Assembly (NCBI GenBank): GCA_920105625.2
Contig: OV050033.1
Span: 115,715,700 to 115,779,699, forward strand
Reading direction: 5' to 3'
Length of the DNA stretch: 64,000 nt
Origin: Clusia tigrina
Taxonomy: Eukaryota; Arthropoda; Insecta; Diptera; Clusiidae
Below the pieces are notes generated by a model. It ran no database searches and was not told where the DNA came from. It saw only the letters and a list, made by a program, of their open reading frames with translations. This document shows, one piece after another, positions 1-12,487 of the stretch (its first letter is position 1; the number at the start of each line of letters is the position of its first letter). The position numbers and the translations under genes were made by a program.

Positions 1-193
1 TCAAATGGCCCTAACTTCTATACGGTACGTCCTACACCTATCAAAGTATGCAACATACAAATGCTTGTATCTTTTTACTGGAGCGTCATAAACCTTGAAA
101 TTTTGTAACAATAAAGTAATCGAGCCTCTTGTCAATTTAAGCTATCGCTCAAAGCTATGCTACCCTTGAGTCCCAAATCAAACACTGACAAAA

Positions 194-332
194 CTTCAAA
201 TGGCCCTAACTTCTATACGGTACGTCCTAAACCTTGAAATTTTGTAACAATAAAGTACTCGAGCCTCTTGTCAATTTAAGCTCTCGCTCAAAGCTATGCT
301 ACCCTTAAGTCCCAAATCAAACACTGATAAAA
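194..332 (+). repeat. Example of the 139-bp short monomer
   Basis: The sequence runs through the first part of box A to gtccta and then continues directly as aaccttgaaattttg of box B. Relative to a 195-bp monomer exactly 56 bp are missing, which is the A-to-B offset. The copy therefore has a single hybrid A/B box followed by a complete part C. About 70 such copies occur, at for example 1312, 2039, 3354, 4068, 13596, 24144, 44429, 53456 and 62468. Many carry ctctcgctc and cttaagtcc in part C, which marks them as a sub-family. Confidence 0.92.
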
Positions 333-1311
333 CTTCAAATGGCCCTAACTTCTATACGGTACGTCCTACACCTATTAAAGTTTGCAACATACAAATGCTT
401 GTAGCTTTTTACTGGAGCGGCATAAACCTTGAAACTTTGTAACAATAAAGTACTCGAGCTTCTTGTCAATTAAAGCTATCGCTCAAAGGTATGCTACCCT
501 TGAGTCCCAAATCAAACACTGATAAAACTTCAAATGGCCCTAACTTCTATACGATATGTCCTACACCTATTAAAATTTGCAACATACAAATGCATGTAAC
601 TTTTTACTGGAGCGTCGTAAAACCTTGAAATTTGTAAAAACAAAGTACTCGAGCTTCTTATCAATTTAAGCTATCAGTCAAAGCTATACTACCCTTGAGT
701 CCCAAATCAAACACTGATTAAACTTCAAATGGCCCTAACTTCTATACGGTACATCCTACACCTATCAAAGTTTGCAACATACAAATGCTTGTAACTTTTT
801 ACTGGAGCGTCATAAGACCTTGAAATTTTGTAACAATAAAGTACTCGAGCCTCTTGTCAATTTAAGCTATCGCTCAAAGCTATGCTAACCTTGAGTCCCA
901 AATCAAACATTGATAAAACTTCAAATGGCCCTAACTTCTATACGGTACGTCCTACACCTATTAAAGTTTGCAACATACAAATGCTTGTAGCTTTTTACTT
1001 GAGCGTCATAAAACCTTGAAATTTTGTAACAATAAAGTACTCGAGCCTCTTGTCAATTTAAGCTATCGCTCAAAGCAATGCTACCCTGGAGTCCCAAATC
1101 AAACACTGATAAAACTTCAAATGGCCATTACTTCTATACGGTACGTCCTACACCTATCAAAATTTGCAACATACAAATGCTTGTAACTTTTTACTGGAGC
1201 GTCATAAAACCTTGAAATTTTGAAACAATAAAGATACTCGAGCATCTTGTCAATTTAAGCTATCGCTCAAAGCTATGCTACCCTTGAGTCCCAAATCAAA
1301 CACTGACAAAA

Positions 1312-2038
1312 CTTCAAATGGCCCTAACTTCTATACGGTACGTCCTAAACCTTGAAATTTTGTAACAATAAAGTACTCGAGCCTCTTGTCAATTTAAGCT
1401 CTCGCTCAAAGCTATGCTACCCTTAAGTCCCAAATCAAACACTGATAAAACTTCAAATGGCCCTAACTTCTATACGGTACGTCCTATACCCATCAAAGTT
1501 TGCAATATACAAATGCTTGTAACTTTTTACTGGAGCGTCATAAAACCTTGAAATTTTGTAACAATAAAGTACTCGAGCCTCTTGTCAATTTAAGCTATCG
1601 CTCAAAGCTATGCTACTCTTGAGTCCCAAATCAAACACTGATAAAACTTCAAATGGCCCTACCTTCTATACGGTACGTCCTACACCTATCAAAGTTTGCA
1701 ACATACAAATGCTTGTAACTTTTTACTGGAGCGTCATAAAACATTGAAATTTTGTAACAATAAAGTACTCGAGCCTCTTGTCAATTTAAGCTATCGCTCA
1801 AAGCAATGCTACCCTGGAGTCCCAAATCAAACACTGATAAAACTTCAAATGGCCCTAACTTCTATACGGTACGTCCTACACCTATCAAAATTTGCAACAT
1901 ACAAATGCTTGTAACTTTTTACTTGAGCGTCATAAAACCTTGAAATTTTGAAACAATAAAGTACTCGAGCATCTTGTCAATTTAAGCTATCGCTCAAAGC
2001 TATGCTACCCTTGAGTCCCAAATCAAACACTGACAAAA
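1312..2038 (+). repeat. 727-bp four-mer higher-order unit (example)
   Basis: The unit is one 139-bp short monomer (1312) plus three 196-bp monomers (1451, 1647, 1843). In order they carry tatacccatc, taccttc with cataaaacattg, and tatcaaaatttg with tacttgagcg. The next short monomer begins at 2039. The same four-mer, or one differing by 1-13 bp, recurs between short monomers at 3354/4068, 4068/4795, 13596/14323, 16302/17028, 18282/19009, 24144/24871, 26577/27304, 34179/34906 and 44429/45156. It is the most widespread higher-order unit in the window. Confidence 0.85.
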
Positions 2039-3492
2039 CTTCAAATGGCCCTAACTTCTATACGGTACGTCCTAAACCTTGAAATTTTGTAACAATAAAG
2101 TACTCGAGCCTCTTGTCAATTTAAGCTCTCGCTCAAAGCTATGCTACCCTTAAGTCCCAAATCAAACACTGATAAAACTTCAAATGGCCCTAACTTCTAT
2201 ACGGTACGTCCTACACCTATTAAAGTTTGCAACATACAAATGCTTGTAGCTTTTTACTGGAGCGGCATAAACCTTGAAACTTTGTAACAATAAAGTACTC
2301 GAGCCTCTTGTCAATTTAAGCTATCGCTCACAAGGTATGCTACCCTTGAGTCCCAAATCAAACACTGATAAAACTTCAAATGGCCCTAACTTCTATACGA
2401 TATGTCCTACACCTATTAAAATTTGCAACATACAAATGCATGTAACTTTTTACTGGAGCGTCGTAAAACCTTGAAATTTTGTAAAAACAAAGTACTCGAG
2501 CCTCTTATCAATTTAAGCTATCAGTCAAAGCTATACTACCCTTGAGTCCCAAATCAAACACTGATTAAATTTCAAATGGCCCTAACTTCTATACGGTACA
2601 TCCTACACCTATCAAAGTTTGCAACATACAAATGCATGTAACTTTTTACTGGAGCGTCATAAAACCTTGAAATTTTGTAACAATAAAGTACTCGAGCCTC
2701 TTGTCAATTTAAGGTATCGCTCAAAGTTATGCTACCCTTGAGTCCCAAATCAAACACTGATAAAACTTCAAATGGCCCTAACTTCTATACGATACGTCCT
2801 ACACCTATTAAAATTTGCAACATACAAATGCATGTAAATTTTTACTGGAGCGTCGTAAAACCTTGAAATTTTGTAACAATAAAGTACTCGAGCCTCTTGT
2901 CAATTTAAGCTATCGCTCAAAGCAATGCTACCCTGGAGTCCCAAATCAAACACTGGTAAAACTTCAAATGGCCCTAACTTCTATACGATATGTCCTACAC
3001 CTATTAAAATTTGCAACATACAAATGCATGTAACTTTTTACTGGAGCGTCATAAAACCTTGAAATTTTGTAACAATAAAGTACTCGAGCCTCTTGTCAAT
3101 TTAAGCTATCGCTCAAAGCTATGCTACCCTTGAGTCCCAAATCAAACATTGATAAAACTTCAAATGGCCCTAACTTCTATATGGTACGTCCTACACCTAT
3201 TAAAGTTTGCAACATACAAATGCTTGTAGCTTTTTACTTGAGCGTCATAAAACCTTGAAATTTTGTAACAATAAAGTACTCGAGCATCTTGTCAATTTAA
3301 GCTATCGCTCAAAGCTATGCTCCCCTTGAGTCCCAAATCGAACACTGACAAAACTTCAAATGGCCCTAACTTCTATACGGTACGTCCTAAACCTTGAAAT
3401 TTTGTAACAATAAAGTACTCGAGCCTCTTATCAATTTAAGCTATCGCTCAAAACTATGCTACCCTTGAGTCCCAAATCAAACACTGATAAAA

Positions 3493-3675
3493 CTTCAAAT
3501 GGCCCTAACGTCCTACACCTATCAAAGTTTGCAACATACAAATGCTTGTAACTTTTTACTGGAGCGTCATAAAACCTTGAAATTTTGTAACAATAAAGTA
3601 CTCGAGCCTCTTGTCAATTTAAGTTATCGCTCAAAGCAAAGCTACCCTGGAGTCCCAAATCAAACACTGATAAAA
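3493..3675 (+). repeat. 183-bp monomer with a 13-bp deletion in box A
   Basis: The sequence reads ccctaacgtcc where the consensus has ccctaacttctatacggtac followed by gtcc, so 13 bp are missing. An AC dinucleotide is present at both edges, which suits a microhomology deletion. Identical copies occur at 7473 and 28561, each directly after a short monomer. They therefore mark three copies of the same larger unit. Confidence 0.9.
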
Positions 3676-4933
3676 CTTCAAATGGCCCTAACTTCTATAC
3701 GGTACGTCCTATACCCATCAAAGTTTGCAATATACAAATGCTTGTAACTTTTTACTGGAGCGTCATAAAACCTTGAAATTTTGTAACAATAAAGTACTCG
3801 AGCCTCTTGTCAATTTAAGCTATCGCTCAAAGCAATGCTACCCTGGAGTCCCAAATCAAACACTGATAAAACTTCAAATGGCCCTAACTTCTATACGGTA
3901 CGTCCTACACCTATCAAAATTTGCAACATACAAATGCTTGTAACTTTTTACTTGAGCGTCATAAAACCTTGAAATTTTGAAACAATAAAGTACTCGAGCA
4001 TCTTGTCAATTTAAGCTATCGCTCAAAGCTATGCTACCCTTGAGTCCCAAATCAAACACTGACAAAACTTCAAATGGCCCTAACTTCTATACGGTACGTC
4101 CTAAACCTTGAAATTTTGTAACAATAAAGTACTCGAGCCTCTTATCAATTTAAGCTATCGCTCAAAGCTATGCTACCCTTGACTCCCAAATCAAACACTG
4201 ATAAAACTTCAAATGGCCCTAACTTCTCTACGGTACGTCCTACACCTATCAAAGTTTGCAACATACAAATGCTTGTAGCCTTTTACTGCAGCGTCATAAA
4301 ACCTGGAAATTTTGAAACAATAAAGTACTCGAGCCTCTTGTCAATTTAAGCTATCGCTCAAAGCAAAGCTACCCTGGAGTCCCAAATCAAACACTGATAA
4401 AACTTCAAATGGCCCTAACTTCTATACGGTACGTCCTATACCCATCAAAGTTTGCAATATACAAATGCTTGTAACTTTTTACTGGAGCGTCATAAAACCT
4501 TGAAATTTTGTAACAATAAAGTACTCGAGCCTCTTGTCAATTTATGCTATCGCTCAAAGCAATGCTACCCTGGAGTCCCAAATCAAACACTGATAAAACT
4601 TCAAATGGCCCTAACTTCTATACGGTACGTCCTACACCTATCAAAATTTGCAACATACAAATGCTTGTAACTTTTTACTTGAGCGTCATAAAACCTTGAA
4701 ATTTTGAAACAATAAAGTACTCGAGCATCTTGTCAATTTAAACTATCGCTCAAAGCTATGCTACCCTTGAGTCCCAAATCAAACACTGACAAAACTTCAA
4801 ATGGCCCTAACTTCTATACGGTACGTCCTAAACCTTGAAATTTTGTAACAATAAAGTACTCGAGCCTCTTATCAATTTAAGCTATCGCTCAAGGCTATGC
4901 TACCCTTGACTCCCAAATCAAACACTGATAAAA
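3493..4933 (+). repeat. Local duplication of the four-mer inside the 3980-bp unit
   Basis: Two successive four-mers, 3493-4206 (714 bp because of the 13-bp deletion) and 4207-4933 (727 bp), have the same monomer order: variable first monomer, tatacccatc monomer, tatcaaaatttg monomer, short monomer with gactccc. The first monomer of the second unit has actgcagcg and acctggaaatttt. The pair recurs at 7473-8913. In the third relative, at about 28561, only one unit is present. Confidence 0.82.
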
Positions 4934-5263
4934 CTTCAAATGGCCCTAACTTCTCTACGGTACGTCCTACACCTATCAAAGTTTGCAACATACAAATGCT
5001 TGTAACATTTTACTGGAGCTTCATAAAACTTTGAAATTTTGTAACAATAAAGTACTCGAGCCTCTTATCAATTTAAGCTATCAGTCAAAGCTATACTACC
5101 CTTGATCATCAAACACTGATTAAACTTCAAATGGCCCTAACTTCTATACGGTACGTCCTAAACCTTGAAATTTTGTAACAATAAAGTACTCGAGCCTCTT
5201 GTCAATTTAAGCTCTCGCTCAAAGCTATGCTACCCTTAAGTCCCAAATCAAACATTGATAAAA
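4795..5263 (+). repeat. Short / 191-bp / short trio
   Basis: A short monomer (4795), a 191-bp monomer (4934) and another short monomer (5125) follow each other. The 191-bp monomer has cttgatcatc, a net loss of 5 bp from cttgagtcccaaatc, and ends gattaaac. Pairs of short monomers 330-331 bp apart with this same middle monomer also occur at 8775, 14323, 17028, 22164, 29136, 34906, 36861, 45156, 49487 and 53791. The trio therefore moves as a fixed cassette. Confidence 0.87.
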
Positions 5264-6964
5264 CTTCAAATGGCCCTAACTTCTATACGGTACGTCCTAC
5301 ACCTATCAAAGTTTGCAACATACAAATGCTTGTAACCTTTTACTGCAGCGTCATAAAACCTTGAAATTTTGTAACAATAAAGTTCTCGAGCCTCTTGTCA
5401 ATTTAAGCTTTCGCTCACAGCTATGCTACCCCTGATTGCCAAATGAAACACTGATAAAACTTCAAATGGCCCTAACATCTATACGGTACGTCCTACACCT
5501 ATCAAAGTATGCAACATACAAATGCTTGTATCTTTTTACTGGAGCGTCATAAACCGTGAAACTTTGTAACAATAAAGTACTCGAGCCTCTTATCAATTTA
5601 AGCTATCAGTCAAAGCTATACTACCCTTGAGTCCCAAATCAAACACTGATTAAACTTCAAATGGCCCTAACTTCTATACGGTACGTCCTAAACCTTGAAA
5701 TTTTGTAACAATAAAGTACTCGAGCCTCTTGTCATTTTAAGATATCGCTCAAAGCTATGCTACCCTTGAGTCCCAAATCAAACACTGATAAAACTTCAAA
5801 TGACCCTAACTTCTATACGGTACGTCCTACACCTATCAAAGTTTGCAACATACAAATGCTTGTAACTATTTACTGGAGCGTCATAGAACCTTGAAATTTT
5901 GTAACAATAAAGTCCTCGAGCCTCTTGTCAATTTAAGCTATCGCTCAAAGCTATGCTACCCCTGAGTGCCAAATCAAAGACTGATAAAGCTTCAAATGGC
6001 CCTAACTTCTATACGGTACGTCCTACACCTATCAAAGTATGCAACATACAAATGCTTGTATCTTTTTACTGGAGCGTCATAAACCTTGAAATTTTGTAAC
6101 AATAAAGTACTCGAGCCAATTGTCAATTTAAGCTATCGCTCAAAGCTATGCTACCCCTGAGTGCCAAATCAAACACTGATAAAACTTCAAATGGCCCTAA
6201 CTTCTATACGGTACGTCCTACACCTATCAAAGTATGCAACATACAAATGCTTGTATCTTTTTACTGGAGCGTCATAAACCTTGAAATTTTGTAACAATAA
6301 AGTAATCGAGCCTCTTGTCAATTTAAGCTATCGCTCAAAGCTATGCTACCCTTGAGTCCCAAATCAAACACTGTTAAAACTTCAAATGGCCCTAACTTCT
6401 ATACGGTACGTCCTACACCTATCAAAGTATGCAACATACAAATGCTTGTATCTTTTTACTGGAGCGTCATAAACCTTGAAATTTTGTAACAATAAAATAA
6501 TCGAGCCTCTTGTCAATTTAAGCTATCGCTCAAAGCTATGCTACCCTTGAGTCCCAAATCAAACACTGATAAAACTTCAAATGGCCCTAACTACTATACG
6601 GTACGTCCTACACCTATCAAAGTATGCAACATACAAATGCTTGTATCTTTTTACTGGAGCGTCATAAACCTTGAAATTTTGTAACAATAAAGTAATCGAG
6701 CCTCTTGTCAATTTAAGCTATCGCTCAAAGCTATGCTACCCTTGAGTCCCAAATCAAACACTGATAAAACTTCAAATGGCCCTAACTACTATACGGTACG
6801 TCCTACACCTATCAAAGTATGCAACATACAAATGCTTGTATCTTTTTACTGGAGCGTCATAAACCTTGAAATTTTGTAACAATAAAGTACTCGAGCCTCT
6901 TGTCAATTTTAGCTATCGCTCAAAGCTATGCTACCCTTAAGTCCCAAATCAAACACTGATAAAA

Positions 6965-7136
6965 CTTCAAATGGCCCTAACTTCTATACGATACGTCCTA
7001 CACCTATCAAAGTTTGCAACATACAAATGCTTGTACCTTGAAATTTTGTAACAATAAAGTACTCGAGCCTCTTGTCAATTTAAGCTATCGCTCAAAGCTG
7101 TGCTACCCTTGAGTCCCAAATCAAACACTGATAAAA
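6965..7136 (+). repeat. Example of the 172-bp deletion monomer
   Basis: Box B reads cttgtaccttg here, so about 24 bp between cttgta and ccttg are absent. Box A and part C are complete. I find 13 copies, starting near 6965, 10946, 31536, 36492, 39261, 41779, 46742, 51072, 52695, 55377, 57923, 60277 and 61707. Their identical breakpoints show one origin followed by spread as part of larger repeat units. Most copies from 36 kb on also carry the XhoI-destroying change gtaatcgag. Confidence 0.9.
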
Positions 7137-7256
7137 CTTCAAATGGCCCTAACTTCTATACGGTACGTCCTACACCTATCAAAATATGCAACATACAAAT
7201 GCTTGTAACTTTTTACTGGAGCGTCATAAAACCTTGAAATTTTGAAACAATAAAGA

Positions 7257-10200
7257 TACTCGAGCATCTTGTCAATTTAAGCTATCGCTCAAAGCTATGC
7301 TCCCCTTGAGTCCCAAATCGAACACTGACAAAACTTCAAATGGCCCTAACTTCTATACGGTACGTCCTAAACCTTGAAATTTTGTAACAATAAAGTACTC
7401 GAGCCTCTTATCAATTTAAGCTATCGCTCAAAACTATGCTACCCTTGAGTCCCAAATCAAACACTGATAAAACTTCAAATGGCCCTAACGTCCTACACCT
7501 ATCAAAGTTTGCAACATACAAATGCTTGTAACTTTTTACTGGAGCGTCATAAAACCTTGAAATTTTGTAACAATAAAGTACTCGAGCCTCTTGTCAATTT
7601 AAGCTATCGCTCAAAGCAAAGCTACCCTGGAGTCCCAAATCAAACACTGATAAAACTTCAAATGGCCCTAACTTCTATACGGTACGTCCTATACCCATCA
7701 AAGTTTGCAATATACAAATGCTTGTAACTTTTTACTGGAGCGTCATAAAACCTTGAAATTTTGTAACAATAAAGTACTCGAGCCTCTTGTCAATTTATGC
7801 TATCGCTCAAAGCAATGCTACCCTGGAGTCCCAAATCAAACACTGATAAAACTTCAAATGGCCCTAACTTCTATACGGTACGTCCTACACCTATCAAAAT
7901 TTGCAACATACAAATGCTTGTAACTTTTTACTTGAGCGTCATAAAACCTTGAAATTTTGAAACAATAAAGTACTCGAGCATCTTGTCAATTTAAGCTATC
8001 GCTCAAAGCTATGCTACCCTTGAGTCCCAAATCAAACACTGACAAAACTTCAAATGGCCCTAACTTCTATACGGTACGTCCTAAACCTTGAAATTTTGTA
8101 ACAATAAAGTACTCGAGCCTCTTATCAATTTAAGCTATCGCTCAAAGCTATGCTACCCTTGACTCCCAAATCAAACACTGATAAAACTTCAAATGGCCCT
8201 AACTTCTCTACGGTACGTCCTACACCTATCAAAGTTTGCAACATACAAATGCTTGTAGCCTTTTACTGCAGCGTCATAAAACCTGGAAATTTTGAAACAA
8301 TAAAGTACTCGAGCCTCTTGTCAATTTAAGCTATCGCTCAAAGCAAAGCTACCCTGGAGTCCCAAATCAAACACTGATAAAACTTCAAATGGCCCTAACT
8401 TCTATACGGTACGTCCTATACCCATCAAAGTTTGCAATATACAAATGCTTGTAACTTTTTACTGGAGCGTCATAAAACCTTGAAATTTTGTAACAATAAA
8501 GTACTCGAGCCTCTTGTCAATTTAAGCTATCGCTCAAAGCAATGCTACCCTGGAGTCCCAAATCAAACACTGATAAAACTTCAAATGGCCCTAACTTCTA
8601 TACGGTACGTCCTACACCTATCAAAATTTGCAACATACAAATGCTTGTAACTTTTTACTTGAGCGTCATAAAACCTTGAAATTTTGAAACAATAAAGTAC
8701 TCGAGCATCTTGTCAATTTAAACTATCGCTCAAAGCTATGCTACCCTTGAGTCCCAAATCAAACACTGACAAAACTTCAAATGGCCCTAACTTCTATACG
8801 GTACGTCCTAAACCTTGAAATTTTGTAACAATAAAGTACTCGAGCCTCTTATCAATTTAAGCTATCGCTCAAGGCTATGCTACCCTTGACTCCCAAATCA
8901 AACACTGATAAAACTTCAAATGGCCCTAACTTCTCTACGGTACGTCCTACACCTATCAAAGTTTGCAACATACAAATGCTTGTAACATTTTACTGGAGCT
9001 TCATAAAACTTTGAAATTTTGTAACAATAAAGTACTCGAGCCTCTTATCAATTTAAGCTATCAGTCAAAGCTATACTACCCTTGATCATCAAACACTGAT
9101 TAAACTTCAAATGGCCCTAACTTCTATACGGTACGTCCTAAACCTTGAAATTTTGTAACAATAAAGTACTCGAGCCTCTTGTCAATTTAAGCTCTCGCTC
9201 AAAGCTATGCTACCCTTAAGTCCCAAATCAAACATTGATAAAACTTCAAATGGCCCTAACTTCTATACGGTACGTCCTACACCTATCAAAGTTTGCAACA
9301 TACAAATGCTTGTAACCTTTTACTGCAGCGTCATAAAACCTTGAAATTTTGTAACAATAAAGTTCTCGAGCCTCTTGTCAATTTAAGCTATCGCTCAAAG
9401 CTATGCTACCCCTGAGTGCCAAATGAAACACTGATAAAACTTCAAATGGCCCTAACATCTATACGGTACGTCCTACACCTATCAAAGTATGCAACATACA
9501 AATGCTTGTATCTTTTTACTGGAGCGTCATAAACCGTGAAACTTTGTAACAATAAAGTACTCGAGCCTCTTATCAATTTAAGCTATCAGTCAAAGCTATA
9601 CTACCCTTGAGTCCCAAATCAAACACTGATTAAACTTCAAATGGCCCTAACTTCTATACGGTACGTCCTAAACCTTGAAATTTTGTAACAATAAAGTACT
9701 CGAGCCTCTTGTCATTTTAAGATATCGCTCAAAGCTATGCTACCCTTGAGTCCCAAATCAAACACTGATAAAACTTCAAATGACCCTAACTTCTATACGG
9801 TACGTCCTACACCTATCAAAGTTTGCAACATACAAATGCTTGTAACTATTTACTGGAGCGTCATAGAACCTTGAAATTTTGTAACAATAAAGTCCTCGAG
9901 CCTCTTGTCAATTTAAGCTATCGCTCAAAGCTATGCTACCCCTGAGTGCCAAATCAAAGACTGATAAAGCTTCAAATGGCCCTAACTTCTATACGGTACG
10001 TCCTACACCTATTAAAGTATGCAACATACAAATGCTTGTATCTTTTTACTGGAGCGTCATAAACCTTGAAATTTTGTAACAATAAAGTACTCGAGCCAAT
10101 TGTCAATTTAAGCTATCGCTCAAAGCTATGCTACCCCTGAGTGCCAAATCAAACACTGATAAAACTTCAAATGGCCCTAACTTCTATACGGTACGTCCTA

Positions 10201-11117
10201 CACCTATCAAAGTATGCCACATACAAATGCTTGTATCTTTTTACTGGAGCGTCATAAACCTTGAAATTTTGTAACAATAAAGTAATCGAGCCTCTTGTCA
10301 ATTTAAGCTATCGCTCAAAGCTATGCTACCCTTGAGTCCCAAATCAAACACTGATAAAACTTCAAATGGCCCCAACTTCTATACGGTACGTCCTACACCT
10401 ATCAAAGTATGCAACATACAAATGCTTGTATCTTTTTACTGGAGCGTCATAAACCTTGAAATTTTGTAACAATAAAATAATCGAGCCTCTTGTCAATTTA
10501 AGCTATCGCTCAAAGCTATGCTACCCTTGAGTCCCAAATCAAACACTGATAAAACTTCAAATGGCCCTAACTACTATACGGTACGTCCTACACCTATCAA
10601 AGTTTGCAACATAGAAATGCTTGTAACTTTTTACTGGAGCGTCATAAAACATTGAAATTTTGTAACAATAAAGTTCTCGAGCCTCTTGTCAATTTAAGCT
10701 ATCGCTCAAAGCTATACTACCCCTGAGTGCCAAATCAAACACTGATAAAACTTCAAGTGGCCCTAACTTCTATACGGTACGTCCTACACCTATCAAAGTA
10801 TGCAACATACAAATGCTTGTATCTTTTTACTGGAGCGTCATAAACCTTGAAATTTTGTAACAATAAAGTACTCGAGCCTCTTGTCAATTTTAGCTATCGC
10901 TCAAAGCTATGCTACCCTTAAGTCCCAAATCAAACACTGATAAAACTTCAAATGGCCCTAACTTCTATACGATACGTCCTACACCTATCAAAGTTTGCAA
11001 CATACAAATGCTTGTACCTTGAAATTGTGTAACAATAAAGTACTCGAGCCTCTTGTCAATTTAAGCTATCGCTCAAAGCTGTGCTACCCTTGAGTCCCAA
11101 ATCAAACACTGATAAAA
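7257..11117 (+). repeat. 3980-bp tandem duplication, copy 2
   Basis: This is a near-identical second copy of 3277-7256. The differences I noticed are few: agctatcgc for agttatcgc at about 7600, a tttatgc variant at about 7795, and tattaaagtatg at 10010. The monomer at 10555 has catagaaatg, cataaaacattg and gttctcgag, and the one at 10751 starts caagtggccc; they replace the two gtatc monomers at 6575 and 6770 of copy 1. The 172-bp monomer at 10946 ends the copy. Confidence 0.88.
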
Positions 11118-11678
11118 CTTCAAATGGCCCTAACTTCTATACGGTATGTCCTACACCTGTCAAAGTATTCAACATACAAATGCTTGTATCTTTTTACTGG
11201 AGCGTCATAAACCTTGAAATTTTGTAACAATAAAGTACTCGAGCCTCTTGTCAATTTAAGCTATCGCTCAAAGCTATGCTACCCTTGAGTCCCTAAACAA
11301 ACACTGATAAAACTTCAAATGGCCATTACTTCTATACGGTACGTCCTACACCTATCAAAGTTTGCAACATACAAATGCTTGTAACTTTTTACTGGAGCGT
11401 CGTAAAACCTTAAAATTTTGTAACAATAAAGTACTCGAGCCTCTTGTCAATTTAAGCTATCGCTCAAAGCTATGCTACCCTTGAGTCCCAAATCAAAGAC
11501 TGATGAAACTTCAAATGGCCCTAACTTCTATACGGTACGTCCTACACCTATCAAAGTTTGCAACATACAAATGCTTGTAACTTTTTACTGGAGCGTCATA
11601 AAACCTTGAAATTTTGTAACAATAAAGTACTCGAGCCTCTTGTCAATTTAAGCTATCACACAAAGCTATGCTACCCTT

Positions 11679-11684
11679 GGATCC
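11679..11684. other. BamHI-site marker of the large duplicated segment
   Basis: GGATCC is created by cttggatcccaa replacing cttgagtcccaa, in the monomer that also has tatcacacaaag. I find it at only four places: here, 32269-32274, 39994-39999 and 42512-42517. The spacings are 20590, 7725 and 2518 bp, exactly the offsets of the large copied segments. Confidence 0.85.
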
Positions 11685-12487
11685 CAAATCAAACACTGAT
11701 AAAAGTTCAAATGGCCCACACTTCTATACGGTACGTCCTACACCTATCCAAGTTTGCAACATACAAATGCTTGTAAGTTTTTACTGGAGCGTCATAAAAC
11801 CTTGAAATTTTGTAACAATAAAGTTCTCGAGCCTCTTGTCAATTTAAGCTATCGCTCAAGGCTATGCTACCCCTGAGTGCCAAATCAAACACTGATAAAA
11901 CTTCAAATGGCCCTAACTTCTATACGGTACGTCCTACACCTATCAAAGTATGCAACATACAAATGCTTGTAACTTTTTACTGGAGCGTCATAAACCTTGA
12001 AATTTTGTAACAATAAAGTACTCGAGCCTCTTGTCAATTTAAGCTATCGCTCAAAGCTTTGCCACCCTTGAGTCCCAAATCAAACACTGATAAAACTTCA
12101 AATGGCCCTAACTTCTATACGGTACGTCCTACACCTATTAAAGTTTGCAACATACAAATGCTTGTAGCTTCTTACTGGAGCGTCATAAAACCTTGAAATT
12201 TTGTAACAATATAGTACTCGAGCCTCTTGTCAATTTAAGCTATCGCTCAAAGCAATGCTACCCTTGAGTCCCAAATAAGACACTGATAAAACTTCAAATG
12301 GCCCTAACTTCTATACGGTACGTCCTACACCTATCAAAGTTTGCAACATACAAATGCTTGTAACTTTTTACTGGAGCGTCATAAAACCTTGAAATTTTGT
12401 AACGATAAAGCACTCGAGCATCTTGTCAATTTAAGCTATCGCTCAAAGCTATGCTACCCTTGAGTCCCAAATCAAACACTGATAAAA

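Larger units (their letters stand above)
1..3276 (+). repeat. Array segment: four-mer region at the left edge
   Basis: This segment opens inside a monomer and has short monomers at 194, 1312 and 2039. The last two are 727 bp apart. The run from 919 to about 2766 (markers: ggccattac at 1115, the taccttc monomer at 1647 and the gcggcataaacc monomer at 2178) recurs at about 23751 and again at about 26184. The 3' end is a series of monomers with tattaaaatttg and gcatgtaac (2766 and 2962). There is no coding content. Confidence 0.85.
3277..7256 (+). repeat. 3980-bp tandem duplication, copy 1
   Basis: Monomer for monomer this copy matches the segment beginning at 7257, offset by 3980 bp. Private markers shared by both copies include tgctcccc with atcgaac, the 13-bp deletion ctaacgtcc (3508), the PstI-site monomer (near 4290), the cttgatcatc deletion (near 5100), gtcatttt with a GATATC site (near 5740), and gagccaattg (near 6116). 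Near its end (6575-6964) this copy differs from copy 2: two consecutive monomers here are of the gtatc type. Confidence 0.9.

Noticed and set aside
968..1186. Recurrent open reading frames of 63-85 codons, with near-identical peptides repeated throughout the window (for example 3499-3747, 19783-20001, 62124-62342)
   Set aside because: Most of those inspected start at a TTG inside box A or a chance ATG, have no Kozak-like or ribosome-binding context, and end at the same taa one monomer later. They recur only because the DNA repeats; 196 is not a multiple of three, so no frame persists. No known protein domain is recognisable.
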